The translations under genes and the position numbers were made by a program. The notes under the pieces were generated by a model. The model made no database searches, had not been told where the DNA came from, and was given only the letters and a program-made list of their open reading frames with translations. Positions 37,791 through 48,501 of a DNA stretch of 64,000 nucleotides are shown piece by piece; the stretch's first letter is position 1; each line of letters opens with the position of its first letter. This stretch comes from Lactarius indigo (lineage: Eukaryota; Basidiomycota; Agaricomycetes; Russulales; Russulaceae), in NCBI GenBank assembly GCA_025766275.1, contig JAFKAC010000030.1:1-64000 (forward strand). Direction: 5' to 3'.

Positions 37791-38924
37791 GTTTCTCCAT
37801 CTGGTGTTAGAATGTGCTCAGTCCCTCACTGGTGTGTGATATAGCACTTCGCCTCAGTTCCCGCTTCTTTTAATACCGACCACCTTGGAGCTGCCACTTC
37901 TTTCTGGTCAAAATACAACACCTACAACATTCCCGCCGTTTCCCCACAATGGTGGAACTTGCATGATGTTTGGAGCGGAAATTAAACACACCAGGTCATG
38001 GTGCCTCGGTACGGAGGCGACACGATGTGTCCCTCTTTGGTCTCTCTAAGGCCGCCAAAATCAATTCAGCTGAGTACTCCCCCGCCCCCCCTTTTCCACA
38101 TAACACGCTTTCGATCGGACCTCCCCCTGGAATCGCTCACCTGCACCTGCAGGTACCGGGACCAGTCATTCCACTACCTCATCTACATGTGCCCCCGCTT
38201 CACCCGGCCACATGAGAAATACTGCTAATCCCACTGGAGTGTCTCCCACCTTTACCCTGGGAAGCGCTTCAGATCATCCATTATCCATAAAATCAACTCT
38301 ATCAAGCTCTTCAATGGGGGAGGCGGAGGGGAACGCCTACACATTCCTATCCTTCCTACAGGACGGCGGCGCAGCTTCAAGACCTGAGATGGGGCTTACG
38401 GCACCATTTCATCCGGGATGATCTCTCGGAAGATATCAACCCTTGACCCAGCCATGTGGCTGCCTGTAAGCTTATTTATTGTTCTAGCCTTTCTGTTACG
38501 ACCCATGCTCCGTTCTTCTTTTCATTTGGAATGGTCCCGACGCTCTGATCCGATTATTTACACGATTACGACAGCGCGTGAGTCTCGGCTCTACATTACC
38601 CTACTTAAATTATTCTATCCGAAAACTGGTCTTGTATTTCTGATACTGTCCCGGAATAAATCTGCTTCAATAACAAAACTCGCATGATGCTACAAGTATG
38701 TGGCTGGCTAATTTCCCTATGCTTTCCTTAGCTATCTTGCTGTGTACTATATGTCTCAACGAGGCTTGCGGCATGTCCTTCTTGCTGTGCTCACGGTCAG
38801 CCCTTATTTCGCTGTACTCTCCGCATCTCGTATGTGTGAGGTTATATACATCAGAAGATTCCAAGGCAAGAGTGCCATGGTCCATGACGGTGATATCGAG
38901 ATACAAAGAATACGTATTCTATCA
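37791..38924. other. Spacer between the two segmental copies
   Basis: Not duplicated within the window as far as I can see, except for a hydrophobic 3'-flank block around 38.7-38.92 kb similar to those beside copies B and C. No gene called. Confidence 0.35.
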
Positions 38925-39365
38925 TAGAGGGACGCATAACAGCAATACGATGGATGTAGAGAATGATCCACTGCATATTCGACATCAAGAGAGCAACGTA
39001 AAGGACCCACAGAGGCTACATCAGCAATTGACAATGGTGGCGGCGACTGTGGTGGAAGATCTTGGGCGGCCACAGTATTTTCCTGAATCGCCTCAGCAGT
39101 GTCACAAGCAGCTCTTTACTTGCGTAACACGACCTTCGAGCTACCCTCCCCTTCAGCCGAGGCGACCAGATGAGGTGCAGAAGACAGCTGTGGCCGAGAT
39201 GGGCCGGGAGTAGCGGGAGCTAGCACTGACGAATGAGATTTTGGCGAAGACGTGTGGTCAGATCCAGTCACGAAGACGACAACGGACCTGTTGAGAACAT
39301 ATTGTTGAGAATCGAAGAGGGAGAAGGTAGCGATGGAACATCTTAAACCTCCGAAGGAGTGCGGT
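38925..39365 (-). pseudogene. DUF6535 C-terminal fragment
   Basis: On the minus strand AAQDLPPQSPPPLSIADVAS parallels the tail of copy C (PDPPLQSLPPPSVPYVG), followed by LRCSLDVEYAVDHSLHPSY, parallel to RRSLDAKHTGDRPLHLSY of copy B. Only the end of the low-complexity tail remains; the core is missing and an X relic follows at once on the other side. It shows that at least one more family member existed here. Confidence 0.65.
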
Positions 39366-39429
39366 GGCCATTTTCACCTCAAGAGATGTCTCCTATCCTT
39401 AATTGTTCACTCATTAGAGTCTGATGCAA

Positions 39430-39870
39430 TTCAACACGCTCCCACGACAATTTTTCCTTCTATCATCTGGTTACAAAACGCGCTCCGAGATCTCGTTAGC
39501 ACAAACAACGAGCTGCGCATGCCAACGGCAAGAAGCCGCTAAATGAATAGGGGATCACACCTTCAGAGGAGTGCGCCTTCTTGGAGCACCCTCTCGACGT
39601 CATTTCCTAAAGCGGGGCAGCGGTACGTCCCCTGTATCTCACTCCGCGTCACCTACTGACGTGCTTCATTCTCCGTGAAAACGCAGCACTACAAGCTCTT
39701 GTAAGTCCACTCTATAGAACCTGTACTCGGCCCGGTCATCCCAGCCCCAAGCCCAGCCCAGTCCGACCCAACCATCTTCGACTGGGACCCGCTCTTCAAG
39801 CTTGATGCGGTCTTCGCTGCGCAAACGCACTTGCTATTTGCGCTTCGTCGGATATATTCCTAGGTTTGGC
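39430..39870 (+). pseudogene. 'X' relic, copy 3
   Basis: Counterpart of the X relic at 28.57 kb in the second segmental copy. The shared blocks are a QHAPTTIF start, SPTDVLHSP, and the final LRKRTCYLRF stretch in the same shifted frame. Its end overlaps the last codons of D'. Confidence 0.45.
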
Positions 39871-41353
39871 GCATCAGAAGGTATCGGGATGTCTGCGTTG
39901 TGCTCGAGGGAAACGGCAGTAGGCGGAGAGGTAGCGGAAAGTGGAGGGGTGGATGTCGAAATTTCGAGAGTTGGATGGTGCATCATTATACCTGACGTGG
40001 CGGCGACGGCTGGATCTATGGGGGTGGCAAGAATACGGAGGCTTTCGATAGAGGTCTGACGGGCACCGTGGAATGACCCTGGAGCATATATAACGTTGTT
40101 AAGTGATGGTACATCCGTAGGGTCGTGGACGATATGAAGTGGGGAAGGAACGGACGAGGAAAACGCATCGAGGCTGGCAATGGAAACTGACGAGGCGATG
40201 TGAGCGAAGGTTGCGGAGGCAGAGTCGTCGTGGATCTGAGGTGTTGAGTCTGGGTGATGCCCAGGAATGTTGCACAACGGATACGACGACGGGCGCCGTA
40301 GAACGTCGTCCTGATTGCCCGTGGTGGCGGAGAATCGAGTTGGAGCAGCTTCAATATCTTGATATAGTACGACGTAGACGTTGCGAATCGGTTTGAGGAT
40401 AAACGCCGCCATCCACCCGTTATTCTCATGCTGCACTTTGAGGACGATTTGATTCCAGAGAGCGCAGAACTCGTGCTGCAAAGATGGGCGTGAATGTGGT
40501 ACATCCGTAGAGGGCTGTACAAGCGCTGATCCATGACAGAATCAGCTTGGAAATCGTGGGATTAACGTTCCAAAGGAACACAACCAGGCCAGCAAAGAAG
40601 AGGAATAGGGAAGCGTGGAGGAGGGTGGGCAATGCTTCAACTGCCCACGGAAGTAGAAACTTCTCGACGCCTTCAGCAAAACGCTCGAATCCGTGCTCGC
40701 TTGTGTGGGCCGTAACGTGACTGAGTGGCCTTGAGATAGCCCCGTGCACACTGTTGTAGCAATGTCGCGAGCAACGCACAGGTGAGATTGATTACCAAGC
40801 TCAAGAACCAAAATGCGTTCACCCAAACGGCATAGCTTGGCGGGGATAATGTGGGCGGAGAAGTGCCAGTGGGAAGAGAGGTCGAAACGTTTGAGTCGGA
40901 AACAGTGTGATATATATTTGTGAGGTAGAAATTGGAGGTGTCCTGTGGGTTCGGCCGAATATCCTGAATCGATGCCGAGATCAACGACACTATAGAAGCA
41001 GAGAATAAACCGGTCTACGGGAGGTTAGTGAAGCAGCACATGAGGTTGGACGATATTGACGCACGAAAATGAGAATTCCGTTAGCGTCCGCTTTCCATCT
41101 TTCGGTCATCTTCTTGTCTTATTCCGTCGCCATTTCGAGATACATTGAGAAGATAGGCCCAGAGCCATCGACAAAATTAGGTACACCATGCGCTGTTTGA
41201 TTTTGCGTCGACTGGGGTGGGTACTGGTCGTCACCTATTTGGGTGGCAGGGGTAGATGACCACGGGGTGGATAGCATCTAGGAGTAACATACCTGTGTCA
41301 CTGTAGAATCCTGCATCGGGTTGGTTGGTAGCCTCATGAGGAGCTCGGGACAT
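39834..41353 (-). pseudogene. DUF6535 family pseudogene, copy D' (internal deletion)
   Basis: Segmental duplicate of copy D. The start is at 41353. Exon 2 has a nonsense codon (GAA to TAA) at 41119-41121, within the stretch corresponding to EEDKKM. A small deletion near 40680 shifts the frame after HKRARIRAF. At about 40480 the sequence jumps from CTTFTPIF directly to HEFCALWNQIV, removing some 0.88 kb that encodes the central helical region in D. The tail then runs to PSDAPNLGI and again ends in sequence antisense to an X relic, so the tail fusion existed before the duplication. Confidence 0.9.
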
Positions 41354-42599
41354 GTTGGTCGTTGAGAAGTGTTTCAACGCTTATGTCATCAACACATCTC
41401 GTTTCGAGCCAACTCACGACCGGCGCACGCTGTTCGCCACCAGTGACCTGCAAAGCCAGTTACCGCATACAATGTTGAGGTTGTAATGTTGGATGGCTCA
41501 ATTCCTTCGCGAAACCCCGTCGGTAGTAGCCCGCGATATTCAAGAAGCTGCGCACTTCCGGAAATCTCGAACACGAGGGCCATTTCATCGACTTTGTCGG
41601 AATTCGGGCGGAGATCTCGGCGCTTCGGACGGAGGCACCAGACGAGCTAGGGGAGTTCCCTTTTGTGTCGGGAAAGATCGGCTTGATCTCGAAATGAGCA
41701 TCGCTCGTCGCGTATGAGTCATCCGTTCAATGTGGTCTCGCCTTCACGTCCTGTGAGGAAGTCGTAGCGAGATGGGTAGCTGGGGTAAAGTCACCCAACG
41801 TGTAAGCGGGGAATTTCGTCACAAACCTCCTAATCTCCAGTGCTATACGCGAATGCAGAGGTCGCGTTCCTTCCTGCCTTCACTGTCTCCATGAGTTCAC
41901 GCTGAAGCTCGGCACGTTTTTGCTGGCCGAGCCTTGTTGTAAAGCTTCGCGAGGATCTAGGGACATTGATGGCCTTGAAGCTTTAGATTACCAGGGTCCA
42001 GTCTACTAGTACTGTACCGAATGTATGATGTTGTTGAGAGTGTTCAGGCTTACACCATCTGCGTGCCTCATCCCGGGTTGCTGTCCTCGGTACACGTTCA
42101 AGTTTGCCAATTCTGCTCTGCCTCTAATTCGGACGCCGAGCCCGCAGGATACATCTCACCAGGTAAACCAGAATTGGAACGTGTACCTTATGTCCAATTC
42201 TATTCAACGGGAGCTCCTGGTCTAAGAGTGTCACCCTCTTCTATATGATGATGCTACGCAGTGTAGAGAGGTGTTCTCTCTGTTGTATTTGTGGATGTCG
42301 AGGGGCTAGGTGATGGCACTGGCCGTGATACATACTGATTTTTTTTCTCCACTTGACGCCTTTGTCTCACTACTACCATCTTGCAATTTATATTGAACGG
42401 TTCTACGGCCTCCTATCATAAGTTACGCCTATCTATTAAGCCGATGGTTGATCGATTCTCCGGGAATGAAAAAGTATGTAACTGACCTCTCGCCTATTAT
42501 TGCATCCTTGACCGTCGAGTCCGCGATCAAGTACCGCATGTCTGTCTTCGCCTCGCCATGATTCCTACTACCTATTCCCAATTACCCATCCATTAAAAC
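41354..42599. other. Upstream flank of D', duplicated to about 42.0 kb
   Basis: Counterpart of 31.34-32.45 kb; beyond about 41.95 kb the similarity becomes weak. Plus-strand frames around 42.02-42.25 kb are open but unsupported. Confidence 0.35.
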
Positions 42600-43210
42600 C
42601 TTCAACACGCTCCCACGACAATCGTTTCTCTATCTCCCGGTCTACAATGCGCTCCCATAGTACTCTGCCAGCACGAACGATGGGTGGGTCTCCCGCGACA
42701 ATGCCAAGGGAGAGAGAGATCTGCCGCCAGATGAGCACTTTCTTGGAGCACATTGTCATCGTCTTTTCCAAAGTTGGGTAGTCGTACGTCCTCTGCCTCT
42801 CCGAGTCTTTCGCGTCCCTTGCTAACGCGCATCGTCCCCCGTGCAGATAAAAGGCCTACCACTACTAACTCGTGTACATCCGCTCGCTAGATCCCGCATC
42901 GCAGGCGACACAGCTTGTTGAGCTCGATGGAATCGCCACGGTCCTGTCAGAACCTGCCGTCTCTTCAATATGCATCACAATCCTCGCAGTGCGAATGCGC
43001 CCGCTCTTCACGTTTCTCCGGACGCTCTTAAATAGCGGAGAAAACGACCTGCATGTCTGGTAGCAACCGTATGTAGACACTACCGGGGAATTTGGTACGT
43101 GACCACGACCCAAGTAGAGCGTTGGGGCATCGATGGTGAGCTTTCTTTTCTCCTAGGAGAACGACCGCACATCTAGTATGCGGTCATAAATAAAAAACGA
43201 CCCGCGCCGG
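42600..43210 (+). pseudogene. 'X' relic, copy 4
   Basis: Counterpart of the relic at 32.45 kb, including QHAPTTIVSLSPGLQC, SLDPASQATQLVELDGIATV, and a GAGAACGACC block after an intron-like gap. It has more stops than copy 2 and converges on copy F. Family not recognised. Confidence 0.45.
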
Positions 43211-43978
43211 CTTGTTAACTGCCGAGAGCGCACAGACGTGGCGGGTGTATCCAGTCCGCGGGGGTGAGTGCTGTTGGTCAGACACGTCGAGGTGGTTAGC
43301 GTGGTTAGCACGTCTGAATTGCGGCAAATCTCGCTGTCGTCGCCTTCGCCCTGTACTGTGGTGGGGTGATCACAGCAGCTGTGGCACAGCAGAGCAGTCC
43401 GCTGGGACTCCTGTGGTAGGGTGGTGTGCCCACATAAGTTTCAAACACCCACAGGGATCTATCGTTCTCGATGTCGACATCAACCACGTACTACAAGTCT
43501 ACTCGTACTCAGTACCCATTTGAGTAGCATACCATGAATGCCGTGTAGCTCTCACAGGCACTACCCCCCCTGCAACGTCCTCGTCCCACATCTTGGGGCC
43601 CCGTCGAAATGGCCCTGCAAGATTTTTGACGCTACTCTTACCAAGAGATAAAGTAGCAAGTATTTCGCGGACATCGTCGAAGCTGAGGAGATAAGGATGG
43701 CTTACCCGGATGCGCGCAGAGCCTTCCGCGTCATTTCTAGGTATGTTCGTCAGCCCGCAGCCGCAGTGGATCAAGGCAAAGGTTGAGATTCCTCCCTCAC
43801 TCCTCCCACTCTACTCGAGCCGGAGTTTATACATATTTCACCACAGTATTGTATCGCGTGATAGGAAAGTACACACAAGATTAGAAAAGCTATTAAATGT
43901 AGCAGTATGGTGATATCGAGGGCCTAAGAAGAACATATGCCCTATCCCACGCGTACATCTAAGAGATTGAGGGATGCA
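43211..43978. other. 3' spacer between X relic and copy F
   Basis: Duplicate of 33.15-33.83 kb. No gene called. Confidence 0.4.
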
Positions 43979-46851
43979 TTAAACGATATCATACTGGGCA
44001 CGCGAAGGATGTGGCGGATGATCTCCTGTACGCTCGGTATTTGGTTCCCGCATTGATGGACCTGCGATGACTATGTTCGAGTCAGTGACCGACAGCAGTG
44101 ACGGAGGTTGTGGTAAAAGATCTAGAGTGGGCGTAGTGTTTGTGTCGATCGCCCGATCCGCCAAAAGGGGGTCAAGAGCATCCTTGTCCCTGCGCAAACC
44201 AGGGTTCTGACTACCATCATCCTCGGCAGCAGAATCTAGATCGGGTGCAGAGGTTGGTCCTGTAGAAGCGCTGGGAGTGACGGTGACCATTGTCGAGCGA
44301 TGGGATCCTGACAAAGACAGTGAGGGGTAAGATTGGGTCATCGGCGAGAGTGAAGACATTAGCGAACCTGTAGGAGGTATACTTCCGAGAACTGGATTAT
44401 GAGCAGCTGGATCTGGGAGATTTTGTGGGTAGGAAGGCGCCAGAGGGTCTAGGTTGTGCTGGAGGGCGACTGCAGTAGATGGGGATGGGGAGGTAGAGGA
44501 AAGAGTGACGAATGTCCAAGTTGCGGAAGTAGGCTGGGGTATTCTTATACCAGAGGCAACAATTACATCAGTGGTCGTTGGATCTGGTAAGGTGACTGGA
44601 ATGGAGAAGCTTTCTGTGGTCGTCTCAGGAGTAGTCTTGGGGTGGAAGTTGTCAAGCGGTGGCACATCCGTAATGCTTTCGTTGGGATGAGGTGGTGCGA
44701 GCGCGAACAAGGACGGCACTCCGGTACTGATAATGGGAGCAGGGACTAGCGAGTCGATGGGAGCAAAGGACGTGGTGGTAGAGTGGTTGTGGATGTGTGG
44801 TGTCGAATCTGGACGATGGACATGGACGTTGCACAATGGATAAGTGGATGGGTCCGAAAAACGTATTGTGGCGGAATCGGTCTCTTGATGTAGCATGACG
44901 TAGACATTTCGAATCGGCCAGAGGGTAAACACCGCCATCTCCTCATTGTTGTCGCTCTGCGCTTTGAGAACGATTTGATTCCAGAGAGCACAGAACTTGT
45001 GCTGCAGATCAGGTGACGTATCTTGCACATTGAATTTCGAAGCCGCTTCTAGAACTCCATAGAACTTGGACTTTGGCCAGGTCCCTTCCCTTAAGTGGCT
45101 AAATTGCTGGCGAGTGACGTGAATCAAGACAGCAAGTGACAAGCTGTCGCCGTGTGCGGCGTAGTCTCGAAGGATGGATTCTTGGATGCCCAGTTCATGT
45201 GCAGCAAGGATAAACAAAGAGGCATCGCGCCTTTTCGTCCTTGCGATAATATTGCAGACTGCAGCTGCTGAATTAGTATTATTGCCCCATCCAATCATAA
45301 TCTGCACAATTTCGGCGGACATCGGACCACTATATTGGCATCTGGACCAAATCTTCTCAAAGACATCATATACCGGAATGTGCGCTGGATCGAAAGCCTT
45401 CGCGCAGATGATGGCCCTCCGGTCTTTGACATGGTCAGGTAGCAAGTCGGATGAGAAAGTGACATCCAATAACCCCATTGATGTCGTCGAAAGCTTCTCC
45501 TTTTGCTCTTCGGTGAGACCAGGTAAAGGATCATCGACAAATTTGGAGCTGCGGAAGCCAGGTAAGCCCAAAAAGAAGCGCTCTAGTTCGTGATCTTCGT
45601 CCAAACTGTCGAGCGTCCAAAAGAGGGCGCGAGTATCGATCCCCGGTGGTGCCTTTAGAGCAGTTTCCTCGGCAGTCCTCTTCATGCCTCGCATAAGCAT
45701 TTTGCGAGAGCTCTTCTCCAGGGATGTGCCAGTGACGAGACCATAGACGCCTCTAGAAAGAATCTTAATATAATCGGGAAAATAATAACAGTGAACGTTC
45801 AAAGAATGAAGGCACCGAAAACAAATGTGAAGAAAACCATAGCACGGCAATAAAAAGCAACACGATATAAAAATGGTGAGCCACCGAAGGACCTGAGATG
45901 TGGCCAATGACATTCCAGCAACGATGTGCCATGCCGGAAATGAAAGTGGCGTGTGGTATGGACTGTCGTGACGAAAGATCGGGACGAACGTGATACATCC
46001 GTACAGAGCAGTGCAAACCCCAATCCATGACACCACTGACTTGAATATCGTCAGATCAACGTTCCATAGGAACACAGAGACGCCGGCAAAGAACAGGAAC
46101 AAGGAAACGTGCAGTAGCGTCGGTAGTGCTTCGACCGCCCATGGAACGAGAAATTTATCGACACCCTCGAAAAAGAAAGCACGGATCCGCGCACGCTTGT
46201 GCAGGCTGTAGCGTGGTTGAGTGACCTTGAGGTATCTTCGTGCCCATTGCTGAAGTAACGTCGCGAGCAGAGCACAACTGATACTGATCACCAAACTCAA
46301 GAAAAACAGCGCGTTCACCCAAATGGCGTAGTTTGGCGGAGTAAATGGGGGAGGGGAAGCAGGGAGGGAAGTCGAAACGTTGGATGCAGGGTCGGCGAGG
46401 GTCTGATAGATATTTGCGAGATAGAAGTTGGAAGTGTCTTGAGGGTTTGGTCGAATGTCCTGGACGGATACCGAGATCAATGAGGCGACAGCAGCAGAGA
46501 ATAGACCGGTCTATGAGAGATGAGTGTGGGAAGTAGTATAGAGGATTGGAAGATGGTGACATACAAAGACGAGGATGCTGTCAGCGTCCGCTTTCCATCC
46601 TTCGGCCATCTTCTCGTCTTCTTCTGTCGCCGTTTTGAGATACATGGAGAAAATAGGCCCTGAACCATCGACGAAAGTAGGCGTTCCATGTGATTCCTGA
46701 ACCTGCGCCGACTGGGGTGGATATGGACGGTCACCTATGGGGTGGTAGTGGCGGGTGAGGACGGCGAGGATAAAGCCAAGTGGGAACAGGTACCTCTGCC
46801 TGGGCCTATATCTGCTCCAGCGACATTGACACTTTGGAGAGCATGGGACAT
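43979..46851 (-). CDS. DUF6535 family membrane protein, copy F (intact, 919 aa)
   Basis: Exons 46851-46794, 46734-46565 and 46510-43979 join in frame. The N-terminus starts MSHALQSVNVTGADIGP. The core has TGLFS with SVSVQDIRPNPQDTSNFYLA, the NALFFLSLVISISCALLATL helix, ALPTLLHVSLFLFFAGVSVF, and a longer hydrophobic insert (WLTIFISCCFLLPCYGFLHI and following) that B, D and G lack, so it may have one or two more membrane passes. WTLDSLDEDHELERFFLGLP and HGDSLSLAVLIHVTRQQF mark the helical part. The Ser/Pro/Thr-rich tail ends TGDHPPHPSRAQYDIV. F differs from pseudogene E mainly by small substitutions and is the intact member of that duplicated pair. Confidence 0.9.
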
Positions 46852-46984
46852 TGAATAGTATGGAGTGAGACGAGTATAGACAGTAAAATATGGGAGGGCG
46901 GAACGCGTTAAAAGTGACTAGTGACTGGTGATTGCCCTTCGCCAGTTGTAAGCGGCCATGAGGGCACCATGAGGTAACGGGAAG

Positions 46985-48060
46985 CGCCGAACCGCAAGCG
47001 CTCGATGTTCAACAGTTTGTCATCATGTCATCCCCCACGCCCTATCCCATTCTCCCACCACAACGTGCTCACTCTAATGTTCTTGTCCGAGTCGCTCCAT
47101 CGTCCCACCTCTCTGCAACTTCCATACCGACGCCGTCGAGACGCTCAATGTCATTCTCAACGAGGGTTTCATCCTGCCGGTTATTGGAGAGTTAGAAATG
47201 GTTACCCAGGTGCGTGCTGCGTGCAGACACTTCCGTGTCACTCCTAAACATGCTCACAAACCTCCAGTAGCTCAAAGTTAAATGTTGGTTCCCTTTGCCA
47301 TGCACACGTCCTGCACATCCTGCAACTCGAACCCTGTTTAGTATCTACGGCATTCTCAGCGCCTCTCTGTGACCGTCGACCTCTATCTTCCCAGCTGCCG
47401 ACCATTGCCCAACGGCACACGGATCGCATTATCCTTGTGCGTGGACCAGATCGGGACATCCTGGCTCAGTACTTATTATTCTGAATCTCCCACCCACAGC
47501 TGGCATAATATTCGCCAAGAGATTGGAAACGTGGACCCTTTTCACGGCTGGCTTGCTGCTTGATGACCTCTCCACAGGCTCTACCCGCCACTCATTCAGA
47601 CTTAGTCATCTCTTCACGAGTTCTTTCGTAAGCTTGTAATCTTGCGGAGGGAGGGACAGTTGGGGATGGAGATGTTGTCGGAGACGAAGGTGTGTTTTAT
47701 TATGTGGCTTGACATGAGGACATCACTCAGGAGCTTCTGACCGAAGCCACCGACACAACCTCTGTATGTCTCTTATACTCTGTGCACCGTTTCTCCCTCT
47801 CACACGCATTGTTAGGTCCTCATACAGAGGCTTGCATACGCTGTCCCACTCTACCACTCACTCGAGCCCATCCCGGGAATTGCCGACCCTGCCATATGCG
47901 GCGCCTCATGCACCCATAGGCACTGGAGGCCTCAAGTCGGATACTACACCGTTGGTAATTAACATGGCGTCTTCACCTTTCTAGGTCTCGTTAATTCTCA
48001 CTGGTGTGCTGCTATCGTCCACTCGTCCCCACCTGGTACAAGTGCTTATGTTTTTGCAGG
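46985..48060 (+). other. 'Y' tract, copy 3: divergent, degenerate
   Basis: Duplicate of 36.82-37.79 kb, with an extra insertion near 47.03-47.10 kb that opens a frame MSSPTPYPILPPQRAHSNVL not seen in the other copy. The blocks FHTDAVETLNVILN and GFILPVIGELEMVTQ are kept, with the same donor. It lies upstream of copy F and points away. Function unknown; stops interrupt all frames after the first block. Confidence 0.45.
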
Positions 48061-48501
48061 CAACCCCAGCCCTCCCACGTGCATCGCCTCATGCACGCAG
48101 ACGCCGTGTGCACGGATTTGTGGAAGCCGTGAGAAGGAACAGGAGACCTCGGTAGCAACCTGCGGTGCGGGAGGCATAAGCGACGGCGATGCGATGAGTG
48201 AGCGTCACCGCCGAGGGATAGAAATGGTTGCCCAAGAGCATAGAGAGGGTACGTGTTACACCTCACTGGGAGGGACGCTCATCAGCCCGTGGTCTACTCA
48301 TGTTTACATTTTCGTCCACGATTCAATAAAATATTTAATAGTATCAGTATGGTGACATTGAGAACCCAACAGGAGCAAGTACCCTATCTTACACGCACAT
48401 ATAAGGGATTGGGGGATGCGTTAAACGATTTCATATGGGAATTGCGAAAGGCGTGGCAGTGACGGAGATTGTGGTGGAAGACCCCGGGCGATCATAGTCT
48501 T
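48061..48501. other. 3' spacer of copy G
   Basis: Contains the decayed end of the copy G tail. At about 48420-48500, in another frame, a GLPPQSPSL remnant and an EIV ending are recognisable. Confidence 0.4.

Noticed and set aside
43979..43990. YDIV ending as a class III PDZ ligand
   Set aside because: The pattern (D at -2, V at 0) fits formally, but fungi have few PDZ proteins and four residues are too little evidence.
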